A stretch of 25,545 bases of DNA from an uncultured Acidimicrobiaceae bacterium (GCA_937868025.1 CALMLJ010000610.1:1-25545); one strand, 5' to 3'. Shown: positions 7,982-14,926, numbered from the stretch's first letter. Numbers and translations: made by a program. The notes: generated by a model from the letters alone, not told the origin.

Positions 7982-8950
7982 ATGAGCTCGCTGCCGCCAC
8001 CGCCGGAGGACCTGCCCGAGCCGACGGGCCAGCCGGTACCGGGGCTCGGCCATCCCACGGGTGCGATTTCGGGGTCGTGGCCCGAGCCGCCGGTCGACGC
8101 GCCGTCGCCGTTCGCTCCGCCCGGCGGTGGCGCGTTCGCTCCGCCCGGCGGTGGCGCGTTCGCTCCGCCCGGCGGTGGCGCGTTCGCTCCGCCCGGCGGT
8201 GGGTCGCCCGAGACCGGGCAGGGGTCGGTCCCGCCGCAGTTCCCGCCCCCGCAGCCGCCACAGTTCCCGCCGCCCCAGTTCCCACCGATCGCCGGGCAGT
8301 ACGCGGCCCCTCCCGGGCCTGGGCTGCCCGCTCCACCGGGAGGCTGGATCCAACCCGAGGCCTACGGCGAGGCTCCACCTCCGCACCTCCCACCACCCGG
8401 CGGACCCGGCGGCCCAGGCGGCCCAGGCGCTCCCTACGGTGGGGGCTACCAGGCCTATCGGCCCGGCATGCGCGCCCCGAGCTACGCCGGGTTCTGGTCC
8501 CGTCTCGGGGCGAACTTCATCGACAGCCTGATCGTGGGTGTGGTTCCGGCGATCCTCTACGGCGTCGGCATCGCGACGTCCCCGCAGGACGCGTGCACCA
8601 CGACCTACGACTCGAGCGGCGGGGTGTACACGTCGTGCGGCGCCGATCTCGGGGCTGTCGGTCCGTACCTCATCGCAGCGTTCCTCGCATACGTCCTGCT
8701 GTCGTTCTTCGTCATCGTCCGCCCCATCGGTCTCACCGGTCAGTCGATCGGGAGCCGGGCCGCCGGGGTCCGGGTCATCGACTCCGCCACGGGCCGACCG
8801 ATCGGGGTCGGCCGGTCGTTCGGACGGTTCCTGGCAGCGCTGTTCATCTCCCGCTGGTGCTGCAACCTGGGGTTCCTGTGGATGCTGTGGGACGACCGAA
8901 AGCAGACGTGGCACGACAAGCTCGCCACGGCGATCGTGGTCGACGCGTGA
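7982..8950 (+). CDS. RDD-family membrane protein with long proline-rich N-terminus
   Basis: This 322-residue protein has a disordered Pro/Gly-rich N-terminal half (1-165) and an RDD membrane domain (about 168-322). The domain shows the family arginine and aspartate in SRLGANFID (R174, D181), predicted membrane helices near 178-197, 228-247 and 284-304, and the closing WHDKLATAIVV. A short loop between helices 1 and 2 has two cysteines (C205, C219) that could form an extracytoplasmic disulphide. Residues 44-74 are about four copies of FAPPGGGA. The start is supported by AAGGAG at 7971-7976, 5 bases before the ATG. RDD proteins are poorly understood; transport or ion exchange has been suggested for some. 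The next gene starts inside its stop codon. Confidence 0.9.
   Translation: MSSLPPPPEDLPEPTGQPVPGLGHPTGAISGSWPEPPVDAPSPFAPPGGGAFAPPGGGAFAPPGGGAFAPPGGGSPETGQGSVPPQFPPPQPPQFPPPQFPPIAGQYAAPPGPGLPAPPGGWIQPEAYGEAPPPHLPPPGGPGGPGGPGAPYGGGYQAYRPGMRAPSYAGFWSRLGANFIDSLIVGVVPAILYGVGIATSPQDACTTTYDSSGGVYTSCGADLGAVGPYLIAAFLAYVLLSFFVIVRPIGLTGQSIGSRAAGVRVIDSATGRPIGVGRSFGRFLAALFISRWCCNLGFLWMLWDDRKQTWHDKLATAIVVDA
8111..8203 (+). repeat. 24-bp coding minisatellite (FAPPGGGA units)
   Basis: Three perfect 24-base copies (8111-8134, 8135-8158, 8159-8182) are followed by a fourth that diverges after about 20 bases. The unit is a multiple of three, so copy-number change keeps the frame of the RDD gene. Perfect identity at the DNA level indicates recent expansion by slippage. 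Confidence 0.95.
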
Positions 8951-10113
8951 GCGCCGCAGCGATCGTCGGGGTCGGCGAGACGCCATTCCACCGGGGCTCG
9001 CCGCTCCTCCCCGTCGAGCTCATGCTCGAGGCATCCCTTGCCGCCCTCGACGACGCCGGCCTCGACCGGACCGACATCGACGGCATCTGCCCGCCGCCGG
9101 GCTACACCAGCGCCGAGGAGCTCGCCGTCAACCTCGGGGTGACCGACCTGGCCTTCTCCGCGACCTCGTCGCTCGGCGGAGCGTCGAGCATCGCCGCCAT
9201 CCGCAACGCAGCGCTTGCGGTCCGCGGTGGCGCAGCGTCGTGCGTGCTGGTCGTCGTCGGGTGGAACGGGTTCTCGTGGTTGCGCCCCCGCGAGGGCGTC
9301 CCGGTGCCCCGGCACGGTCTCGCGCTGACGTCGGCTCAGGACGTCGTCACCGACGTGATGGTGCCCCAGGGCGCCATCGGGCCACCCCAGTTCTACGCGC
9401 CCGTCGCCAACCGGTACCGACACACGTACGGGATCGACGAGCACGATGCCGCGGCGTTCGCACTGACGATGCGTCGCCATGCCGCGAACAACGACCTCGC
9501 CGTCATGCGCGATCGCCCCCTCACACTCGAGGACTACCTGGCATCGCCGATGATCTCCGACCCGTTTCGGGTGCTCGACTGCTGCCTCGAGACCGACGCT
9601 GCCGCCGCGATCCTGGTGACCTCGGAGGAACGGGCCCGCGACCTCGCCCAGCCGGTGGTCTCGGTGCTGGGCGCCGGCGAGGGGCGCCCCGATCCACCCG
9701 ACGACATCGCCGGCCGCGACGACCTCCTGCACATCGGGCTCCACGGGGCCGCCCAACGCGCCTTCGAGGGATCCGGCGTCGGTGTCGGCGATCTCGACAC
9801 CGTCGGCATCTACGACTGCTTCACCTACATCGCCCTGCTGCAGCTGGAGGCGCTCGGGGTGTGCGGACCGGGTGAGGCGGGTGCGTTCGTGCGGAGCGGC
9901 GCCGCCGAGCTCGGTGGGGCGTTGCCGGTGAACACCCACGGTGGCCTGCTGTCACAGGGGCATGTGTGGGGGATGAACCACGTCGTCGAGATGGTGCGTC
10001 AGCTCCGGGGCACCGCCGGTGCCAGTCAGGTCGCCGGCGCCGAGGTCGGCGCGGTCACCGGGTGGGGCGACTTCGGCGATGGCACTGCGATCGTGTTGGG
10101 GGCGGGCCGATGA
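8947..10113 (+). CDS. Thiolase-fold protein, Ltp2-like (lipid-transfer/retro-aldolase type)
   Basis: A 388-residue thiolase-superfamily protein. It starts with the family pattern AAIVGVGETPFHRG and ends with NTHGGLLSQGHVWGMNH (the catalytic-type histidine is H331) and a C-terminal GWGDFGDGTAIVLG. Where a true thiolase has its nucleophilic cysteine this protein has SSLGGASSI (75-82). The lack of that cysteine, together with the YDCFTY segment (289-294) and an adjacent DUF35 partner, is typical of Ltp2-like proteins, which cleave C-C bonds in steroid side-chain degradation by retro-aldol chemistry. The GTG at 8947 overlaps the RDD stop (GTGA). The substrate here is unknown; no other steroid genes are adjacent. 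Confidence 0.88.
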   Translation: MSAAAIVGVGETPFHRGSPLLPVELMLEASLAALDDAGLDRTDIDGICPPPGYTSAEELAVNLGVTDLAFSATSSLGGASSIAAIRNAALAVRGGAASCVLVVVGWNGFSWLRPREGVPVPRHGLALTSAQDVVTDVMVPQGAIGPPQFYAPVANRYRHTYGIDEHDAAAFALTMRRHAANNDLAVMRDRPLTLEDYLASPMISDPFRVLDCCLETDAAAAILVTSEERARDLAQPVVSVLGAGEGRPDPPDDIAGRDDLLHIGLHGAAQRAFEGSGVGVGDLDTVGIYDCFTYIALLQLEALGVCGPGEAGAFVRSGAAELGGALPVNTHGGLLSQGHVWGMNHVVEMVRQLRGTAGASQVAGAEVGAVTGWGDFGDGTAIVLGAGR

Positions 10114-10508
10114 CGGGGTTCCCGGAGTCCGACCCGGGCGCGTCGGGCCTCCACGCCCGTTGGTACGAGGCCAACCGGCTCGCCGGTCGCCTGACGGCCC
10201 AGCGCTGCGAGTGCGGCCGGTGGCGCACCCCTGCCCGCTACCGGTGTCCCGGGTGCGGCACCGACGTGTGGTCGTTCGAGCCGGTCGCTCCCGTGGGACG
10301 GGTGGTGAGCTGGACGATCACCCGCCGTCCGCTGCACTTCGCGTTCGCCGAGGCCGTGCCCTACGGCATCGTGGTCGTCGTCACCGACGAAGGCGTTCGC
10401 TTCCTGTTGCAGTACCGGGGTGACCCCGACGAGATCGCGATCGATGACGAGGTTGGCATTGCGGTCGATCGCTTCGGGGTGCCGTACGCCGATTCCCGAC
10501 CCGACTGA
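10110..10508 (+). CDS. DUF35 / OB-fold zinc-ribbon protein (thiolase partner)
   Basis: A 132-residue protein with an N-terminal helix, a rubredoxin-like zinc ribbon with ligands C33, C35, C46 and C49 (first pair spaced CxC, second CxxC), and a C-terminal OB-fold beta domain. DUF35 proteins bind beside thiolase-fold enzymes and are needed for activity of the Ltp2-type aldolases and some 3-ketothiolases. Its ATG overlaps the stop of the upstream gene (ATGA), so subunits should be made in matched amounts. Both stop codons at this convergent junction lie within a hairpin stem. Confidence 0.88.
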   Translation: MTGFPESDPGASGLHARWYEANRLAGRLTAQRCECGRWRTPARYRCPGCGTDVWSFEPVAPVGRVVSWTITRRPLHFAFAEAVPYGIVVVVTDEGVRFLLQYRGDPDEIAIDDEVGIAVDRFGVPYADSRPD

Positions 10509-10538
10509 CCCGACTGACCGGCCGACGCGGGTCAGTCG
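10502..10538. terminator. Bidirectional hairpin covering two stop codons
   Basis: A perfect 10-bp inverted repeat pairs 10502-10511 with 10529-10538. The left arm contains the stop of the DUF35 gene and the right arm the stop of the minus-strand gene. The left arm is partly duplicated (10511-10519), so a shorter-loop alternative stem is possible. No T-run follows. Confidence 0.6.
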
Positions 10539-10909
10539 CAGCCGGGCACCGGGTTCCGCAGCTCGAGTTGTGGCACCCCGGCGGCGTCGGGGCCCGTGTA
10601 GCGCCAGTACTCGGTCTCGGTGCGGAGCCAGCCACTGGCCCGAACCTCGTCGAGTCCATCGGGCCCGGCCGGCGTTGCGTAGTCGAGGGCGGGGTCGGTC
10701 AGGCGGTCGGCGTCGATCGCCGTGATGACGATCCGCTTGTCGTACTCGCACGCCGTCTGCTCGGCCGCCGCGACCGGGCCCCCGCCGTGGGTCACGAGCA
10801 CACCCGCAACGGTCGCCGATGCGGCCAGCGACATGAGGACACCCATGGCCGAGAAGCCACCCTGTCCCCGAGTTCGGACGCGGTTCGTCCACCAACCAGC
10901 CTGCTGCAT
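10532..10909 (-). CDS. Small pilin-like exported or membrane-anchored protein
   Basis: 125 residues, family not firmly recognised. A basic N-terminus (TNRVRTRGQGG) leads into FSAMGVLMSLAASATVAGVLV (about 19-39), one hydrophobic helix preceded by Gly-Gly, laid out like a type IV prepilin. The usual Glu at +5 of the mature protein is Gly here. The remainder, starting ACEYDKRIVITAI, resembles the globular part of actinobacterial pseudopilins, with two cysteines (C54 and C124) that could form the C-terminal disulphide. The start ATG has AGGAAG at 8 bases (10918-10923). No other pilus gene is in the window. A simple single-span lipid-independent membrane protein is the alternative. Confidence 0.6.
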   Translation of the reverse strand: MQQAGWWTNRVRTRGQGGFSAMGVLMSLAASATVAGVLVTHGGGPVAAAEQTACEYDKRIVITAIDADRLTDPALDYATPAGPDGLDEVRASGWLRTETEYWRYTGPDAAGVPQLELRNPVPGCD

Positions 10910-11026
10910 GTCCCCAACTTCCTGATTCGTCGATTGACCTCACTTGGTTCGACGGCTGCAGGAATCGTCTTGAGAAAAGAGTCGCCCGGTCCCTCAACTT
11001 CCGGCGGACGCGGTCGAGGGCCTCGA

Positions 11027-11476
11027 TCAGTCGTCGGCGTGACGCACGATCAGCACCGGGCACGGCGCATGGTGCGCGGCGTACTCCATCACCGATCCCG
11101 AGACGAGGCGGCGAAACCACCCCTTGTCGCTTGCGCCGACGACCAGCACGTCGGCGTTGCGTTCGGCGGCCAGGCGGCAGATCTCGCGGCCGGCGTCGTT
11201 GCCTTCGACCACGGTGACGGTGGCGGGTTCCCCGAGTGCGGCAATCGTCGATTCCAGATCGGACTGGGCCCGTGCCTCATCGGCGCGGTGGGCGGCCTCG
11301 GCCTCCTCCTCGGTGATGAGCGGCCCCTCGAATCCGCCGGCGCTGTCGTTGGGGTCCTCCTCCTCGGGGATGACGCGTACGATCTCGATCTCGAGATCGG
11401 GATGGAGCAGCGCGACCGCTCCGTGCGCGGCGGTGATCGCTGCGGTCGTCCCGTCGGTGGCGATGAGTGCCTTCAT
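11027..11476 (-). CDS. Universal stress protein (UspA domain)
   Basis: A 149-residue single-domain Usp. It begins [10 protein letters not shown], has the central [13 protein letters not shown], and ends with the nucleotide-binding style [34 protein letters not shown], close to the G-2x-G-9x-G-(S/T) pattern of ATP-binding Usps. Usp proteins are small cytoplasmic ATP-binding or dimer-forming stress regulators with no fixed enzymatic role. A clear AGGAG ribosome site lies 5 bases before the ATG at 11474-11476. It is transcribed divergently from clpP across a 139-base region, so stress-linked co-regulation is plausible. Confidence 0.92.
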   Translation of the reverse strand: MKALIATDGTTAAITAAHGAVALLHPDLEIEIVRVIPEEEDPNDSAGGFEGPLITEEEAEAAHRADEARAQSDLESTIAALGEPATVTVVEGNDAGREICRLAAERNADVLVVGASDKGWFRRLVSGSVMEYAAHHAPCPVLIVRHADD

Positions 11477-11615
11477 GGGTGCTCCTCTGTGGATCGGGCG
11501 AAGTCGGCTCGATGACCTGGTCCGTACTTCAGCACAGTTGTGCCTGCTCCGTCGGGGCGCGCCGTCGAACGCCGGCGGAACCTCGTCGGCGGTCAGCGCA
11601 GCTAACCTGACCGGA
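11477..11615. promoter_or_regulatory. Divergent usp/clpP promoter region
   Basis: The region holds the clpP box TAACCT (11603-11608), 7 bases before the clpP ATG, and a 5-2-5 inverted repeat GCACAGTTGTGC (11532-11543) that could be an operator. I looked for a ClgR-type site and saw no convincing one. The usp promoter is not obvious. Confidence 0.5.
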
Positions 11616-12212
11616 ATGTCTTCAGATCTCTCGATTCCCCCGATGATGAGCAACGGCTTCGACCCCGCCGGTGACGTCCAGAACAAGCTGCTCAAGAACC
11701 GCATCGTCATCCTCGGTTCCGAGGTCAACGACCAGATCGCGAACCTCATCGCGGCCCAGCTGCTCTACCTCGACGGCGAGGACGACTCGGCCGACATCTG
11801 GCTGTACATCAACTCGCCCGGCGGCTCGGTGACGGCCGGCCTGGCCATCTACGACACGATGAACTTCATCAAGCCCAACGTGGCCACCGTGTGCATGGGC
11901 CTTGCTGCGTCGATGGGCCAGTTCCTGTTGTGCGCCGGCGAGAAGGGCAAGCGCTTCGCCCTGCCGAGCGCCCGAATCATGATGCACCAGCCGTCCGGCG
12001 GCTTTCAGGGCCAGGCGGCCGACATCAAGATCCAGGCCGAGCAGATGGTGTACATCAAGCAGATGCTGTCCGAGCGCATCGCCGAGAACACCGGTCAGAC
12101 CGTCGAGCAGATCATCAAGGACTCCGACCGTGACCGTTGGTTCACCGCCGAGCAGGCCAAGGACTACGGCATCATCGACCGGGTCATCGTCCGCCGCGGC
12201 GAGACGAGCTGA
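11616..12212 (+). CDS. clpP: ATP-dependent Clp protease proteolytic subunit
   Basis: A 198-residue serine peptidase that forms the tetradecameric barrel fed by ClpX or ClpC. The catalytic triad is visible: S99 in GLAASMGQ, H124 in MMHQPSGG and D173 in the [11 protein letters not shown] segment. The oxyanion-region INSPGGSV (65-72) is intact. The ATG at 11616 is supported by the TAACCT-N7 leaderless signature; Met10/Met11 are alternatives closer to the mature N-terminus. It stands alone, without clpX or a second clpP next to it, and is closed by a strong terminator. Actinobacteria usually carry two clpP genes, so this may be half of a hetero-oligomer encoded elsewhere. Confidence 0.97.
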   Translation: MSSDLSIPPMMSNGFDPAGDVQNKLLKNRIVILGSEVNDQIANLIAAQLLYLDGEDDSADIWLYINSPGGSVTAGLAIYDTMNFIKPNVATVCMGLAASMGQFLLCAGEKGKRFALPSARIMMHQPSGGFQGQAADIKIQAEQMVYIKQMLSERIAENTGQTVEQIIKDSDRDRWFTAEQAKDYGIIDRVIVRRGETS

Positions 12213-12240
12213 TCGCACGTCGACATCGATCGACAACAGA

Positions 12241-12276
12241 AACGGCCCGCTCACTCGATCGAGTGAGCGGGCCGTT
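12241..12276. terminator. Perfect 36-base palindrome, bidirectional terminator
   Basis: The 18-base arms 12241-12258 and 12259-12276 are exact reverse complements, and pairing can extend outward to CAG/CTG with one bulged A. It lies 28 bases after the clpP stop and 31 bases before the stop of the convergent CAP-domain gene. It has a GC-rich stem without a long T-run, as expected for a two-way terminator in a high-GC genome. Confidence 0.85.
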
Positions 12277-12307
12277 CTGATTGCGGGGCGACCTCGGTCG
12301 GGTCGGG

Positions 12308-12757
12308 TCAGCCTCGGAACACTTCGACGACGTACACGAGCCCGCCGTTCTGGGCGACGCCGATCCCGACGGAGCTGTAGCCACCGTTGAGGATCGCCTC
12401 GCGGTGCTTCGCCGAGTTCATGAACCCGTTGTGGGTCTCGTCGATGCTGCGGGCGAAGCCGACGTTCTCGCCGAGCACGGACCAGCTGCCCTCGATGCCG
12501 TCGGTGAGCCGGCTGTGGGAGAGCGAGCGGCTCGCCGCCAGCTTCTGCGCCCACGCCTGCGCCTTGTCGGCGGCGTTCTCGTCCCAGGCCAGTTCGGGGA
12601 GGCCACGCCTGGCCCGCTCGCTGTTGATGAGGTTCTGGGCCTTGCCGCTGAACTCGGTCGGCTTGCAGCCGGTGCTCAGGGTCGCGACCCCGAGGAGACA
12701 GACCGTGATGAGCGCAAGTACGCGGAAACTCGGACGACGGCGTGACGTGTCAGTCAT
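12308..12757 (-). CDS. CAP-domain (SCP/PR-1-like) lipoprotein
   Basis: 149 residues. A basic N-terminus and hydrophobic stretch end in LSTGC, giving a likely lipoprotein or signal-peptidase site with C31 as the first mature residue. The rest is a CAP domain: LINSERARRGLPEL (43-56), SHSR with the conserved histidine, GENVGF, and HREAILNGGYSSVGIGVA. CAP proteins are exported, fold as an alpha-beta-alpha sandwich, and in bacteria have mostly unknown function. GGAGGAG just before the ATG (12755-12757) is one of the strongest ribosome sites here, and a TAGGTT box at 12794-12799 would give a leader of about 30 bases. Confidence 0.9.
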   Translation of the reverse strand: MTDTSRRRPSFRVLALITVCLLGVATLSTGCKPTEFSGKAQNLINSERARRGLPELAWDENAADKAQAWAQKLAASRSLSHSRLTDGIEGSWSVLGENVGFARSIDETHNGFMNSAKHREAILNGGYSSVGIGVAQNGGLVYVVEVFRG

Positions 12758-12793
12758 GGTGCTCCTCCAGCAGAACCCCTCATGTAGGCCGAG

Positions 12794-12799
12794 AACCTA
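12794..12799 (-). promoter_or_regulatory. Probable -10 box TAGGTT of the CAP-domain gene
   Basis: TAGGTT on the minus strand lies 36 bases upstream of the ATG, leaving room for a short leader that carries GGAGGAG. This is a contrast to the leaderless starts elsewhere in the window. Confidence 0.4.
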
Positions 12800-12842
12800 A
12801 CACGACTCCGAGGCCCAATGTTGCATTCTGATGACGAAAGGA

Positions 12843-13280
12843 TTACGGATTGAGCTTCAACCCACAACTCCTGTCGGCAAAATCCGCGACGTGTTGAGCA
12901 GGTTCCTGAATCTCGGCCAACTGCTGGCGGAGCAACGTGAGGTCGACGGGGACCTCCTCGCCGTTGGCACCGGGTGCCTTGGTCACGGCGCGCACCGCGC
13001 CGCTGACCGCGTCGACGACCATCCGGACGTCGTCGTGGATCTCGTCGGGAGCGACGTCCTGGAGTTCACGGAGCGCTTCGAGGCGCTCGGTGATCCGCCG
13101 CTGATCGTGCTTCTCGATGGCGGTGACCAACTCCTCGAGCTGGTAGTCGTCGCGCAGGCGACCGCAGAACTGGTCTTCGCTGCTCGTGCACGCGGTGAGG
13201 CCGACTGACCCCGACAACACGGCCATCGCGACCGCCCCGACCTGTCGGCGGAAACGGGCGGCGTCGTGGCGCACGATCAC
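12843..13280 (-). CDS. Small lipoprotein of unknown function
   Basis: 145 residues. A basic N-terminus (MIVRHDAARFRRQ) and hydrophobic segment end in the lipobox LTAC, with C31 as the lipidated residue. The mature part is mostly helical with many charged residues (EELVTAIEKHDQRRITERLEALREL), and has a further cysteine pair (C39 and the C in DRSCGL near the end) that could bond. I do not recognise a family. Its GTG (13278-13280) overlaps the rpe stop (GTGA), so it is translated from the rpe mRNA, though no functional link with the pentose phosphate pathway is evident. Confidence 0.82.
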   Translation of the reverse strand: MIVRHDAARFRRQVGAVAMAVLSGSVGLTACTSSEDQFCGRLRDDYQLEELVTAIEKHDQRRITERLEALRELQDVAPDEIHDDVRMVVDAVSGAVRAVTKAPGANGEEVPVDLTLLRQQLAEIQEPAQHVADFADRSCGLKLNP

Positions 13281-13981
13281 GCCCCGGTCGCCGCCGCCTC
13301 GCCGAGTCGCCGGATCTCGGCCGTGGCATGGCCCAGCCCCTCGGGATCACGGAAGAGCGCACTGCCGGCGACCAACACGTTGGCCCCTGCTGCGGCGGCA
13401 CCCGACACCGTCGCCGGTGACACACCGCCGTCGACCTCGAGGTCGCAGTCGTAGCCGCCCTCGACGATCCAACGCCGGATCTCGGCGACCTTCGGTTCCA
13501 TCGACGACAGGTAGGCCTGCCCACCGAAACCGGGGTTCACCGTCATGACGAGCACCATGTCGACGAGGTCGAGAACGTGACGGATCGATGACGCTGGTGT
13601 TGCAGGGTTGAGCGCGACGGCAGGCGACGCGCCCAGCTCGCGGATCGCCCCGAGCGTGCGGTGCAGGTGGAGGCATGCCTCGGCGTGGACGATGATCACC
13701 TGACAGCCGGCTTCGACGTAGCGAGCCATCAGCTTGTCGGGCTCGACGACCATGAGGTGCGCCTCGAACGGCACGGCGACGAGGTCTCGGGTGGCAGCGA
13801 TGACGTCGGGCCCGAAGGTCAGGTTGGGGACGAAGACGCCGTCCATCACGTCCCACTGGATGCGGTCGACGCCGGCCTTCTCGAGGGCCTGGCACTCCTC
13901 GCCCAACCGGGCGAAGTCGGCGGGGAGCACGGACGGGGCGATGTGGATCTCTCGGTCGGTACCGGGCGTGTCGAGGGACAT
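13277..13981 (-). CDS. rpe: Ribulose-phosphate 3-epimerase
   Basis: This 234-residue TIM-barrel enzyme interconverts ribulose-5-phosphate and xylulose-5-phosphate in the pentose phosphate pathway. Visible motifs are IAPSVLPADFARLGEE (14-29), WDVMDGVFVPNLTFG (43-57) with catalytic D44, EAHLMV with H75, MTVNPGFGGQ (146-155) and EVDGGV with catalytic D184. The position that usually holds the first metal-binding histidine (H-x-D-x-M-D) is glutamine here (Q42). The ATG at 13979-13981 is supported by a TAGTTT box 6 bases upstream. The promoter region is shared with prmA and filled by 23-bp tandem repeats. Confidence 0.95.
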   Translation of the reverse strand: MSLDTPGTDREIHIAPSVLPADFARLGEECQALEKAGVDRIQWDVMDGVFVPNLTFGPDVIAATRDLVAVPFEAHLMVVEPDKLMARYVEAGCQVIIVHAEACLHLHRTLGAIRELGASPAVALNPATPASSIRHVLDLVDMVLVMTVNPGFGGQAYLSSMEPKVAEIRRWIVEGGYDCDLEVDGGVSPATVSGAAAAGANVLVAGSALFRDPEGLGHATAEIRRLGEAAATGA

Positions 13982-13987
13982 CGCCCC

Positions 13988-13993
13988 AAACTA
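13988..13993 (-). promoter_or_regulatory. Leaderless-type -10 box TAGTTT of rpe
   Basis: TAGTTT on the minus strand ends 6 bases before the rpe ATG. The tandem repeat array begins 1 base beyond it. Confidence 0.55.
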
Positions 13994-13994
13994 G

Positions 13995-14063
13995 CGCTGA
14001 CCGCACTGGCGGCTCGCCGCTGACCGCACTGGCGGCTCGCCGCTGACCGCACTGGCGGCTCGC
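13995..14063. repeat. Three perfect 23-bp tandem repeats in a divergent promoter
   Basis: Copies at 13995-14017, 14018-14040 and 14041-14063 are identical. Each copy junction forms a 5-2-5 palindrome GCGGCTCGCCGC (14009-14020, 14032-14043, 14055-14066). The array fills nearly all of the space between the -10 boxes of rpe and prmA and so must contain both -35 regions. A 23-base period does not keep a reading frame, arguing against a coding role. There are no spacers, so it is not a CRISPR. Confidence 0.97.
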
Positions 14064-14068
14064 CGCCG

Positions 14069-14074
14069 TACCCT
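14069..14074 (+). promoter_or_regulatory. Leaderless-type -10 box TACCCT of prmA
   Basis: TACCCT ends 7 bases before the GTG at 14082, with no ribosome site between. It lies 5 bases past the end of the 23-bp repeat array. Confidence 0.55.
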
Positions 14075-14081
14075 GCTGGAC

Positions 14082-14894
14082 GTGGATTCGATCGAGATCG
14101 TGGTGGACGCCTCCGAGGCCGAGCTGGCCGGGGGCATCATGTGGGCGACCGGCGTCGCGGGGATCGAGGAACGCTCCCAGCCCGATGGGCGGGTGAAGCT
14201 GATCGCCGGCGTCCCCGAGGAACACAGCGACGACGTCGCCGCAGCGCTCGACCGGCACTGGCCCGTCGTTCGCGGGCGGATGGACCCCGACCAGTGGGTC
14301 GACAGTTGGCGGCCGTACGCCAAGGCGGCGCGCCTGAGCGGGGGCATCGTCGTGCAGCCGCCGTGGATCGCTCCCATCGCCGAACCGGGCGACCTCGTGG
14401 TGTCCCTCGACCCCGGTCGAGCCTGGGGTCACGGGGCGCATCCGTCCACGCTGCTCGCCGCCGAGGACCTCCTCGCAGCCGGAGGGCTCGACGGTCGGCG
14501 CGTCCTCGACGTCGGGTGCGGCAGCGGTCTCCTCGCCATCGTCGCGGCGATCAGAGGAGCCCACACCGTCGTCGCCGTCGACATCGACCCGGCCGCCGTC
14601 GAGGCGACGCTCGCCAACGCGATGGTCAACGGCGTGGGGGACCTCATCGAGGTGTCGTCCACGCCCGTCGCCATCGTCGACGGTCCCTTCGACCTCATCG
14701 TGGCCAACATCGGCCTGTCCGTGCTGGCCGACCTCGCCACCGTCCTCACCGGACACCTGGTCGAGGGCGGAGCGATCATCCTGAGTGGGCTCCTCGACGA
14801 TCAGGTCGATGCCGCAATCGCCGCCTATCCCGCGCTCACCGAAGTGCGGCGCCGCGAGCTCGACGGGTGGGGCTCGGTGATCCTCACTCGCTGA
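14082..14894 (+). CDS. prmA: PrmA-like ribosomal protein L11 methyltransferase
   Basis: 270 residues. An N-terminal ferredoxin-like domain of about 90 residues is followed by a class I SAM-dependent methyltransferase domain. The segment DPGRAWGHGAHPST (110-123) is the PrmA signature (DPGxAFGTGxHxTT), VLDVGCGSGLLAI (141-153) is SAM motif I, VDIDP (166-170) is motif II, and ANIGLSVL (208-215) replaces the usual NILAxPL. PrmA trimethylates ribosomal protein L11. The substitutions in both motifs leave room for another protein substrate. The GTG start is chosen from the TACCCT-N7 pattern. It is convergent with serB. Confidence 0.8.
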   Translation: MDSIEIVVDASEAELAGGIMWATGVAGIEERSQPDGRVKLIAGVPEEHSDDVAAALDRHWPVVRGRMDPDQWVDSWRPYAKAARLSGGIVVQPPWIAPIAEPGDLVVSLDPGRAWGHGAHPSTLLAAEDLLAAGGLDGRRVLDVGCGSGLLAIVAAIRGAHTVVAVDIDPAAVEATLANAMVNGVGDLIEVSSTPVAIVDGPFDLIVANIGLSVLADLATVLTGHLVEGGAIILSGLLDDQVDAAIAAYPALTEVRRRELDGWGSVILTR

Positions 14895-14926
14895 GGCCGA
14901 CAGATCGATCAGGTCGGCGGGGCCTC
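14893..14926. terminator. Nested inverted repeats between prmA and serB
   Basis: GAGGCC (14893-14898) can pair with GGCCTC (14921-14926), and GCCGAC (14896-14901) with GTCGGC (14913-14918). Together they span the 14-base gap and the stop codon of serB. Candidate bidirectional terminator; stems are short. Confidence 0.4.

Noticed and set aside
8111..8203. CRISPR-like or regulatory repeat
   Set aside because: The 24-bp units are in frame within a proline-rich coding region and have no spacers.
797..10508. A steroid catabolism cluster made of P450, acyl-CoA synthetase and Ltp2-like/DUF35 genes
   Set aside because: The two groups are more than 4 kb apart with housekeeping genes and opposite strands between them, and no ring-degradation genes are present.
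11560..11602. ClgR operator upstream of clpP
   Set aside because: GC-rich half-sites occur by eye, but none has the expected symmetric spacing.
13995..14063. CRISPR array
   Set aside because: The 23-bp repeats abut each other without spacers and no cas genes are present.
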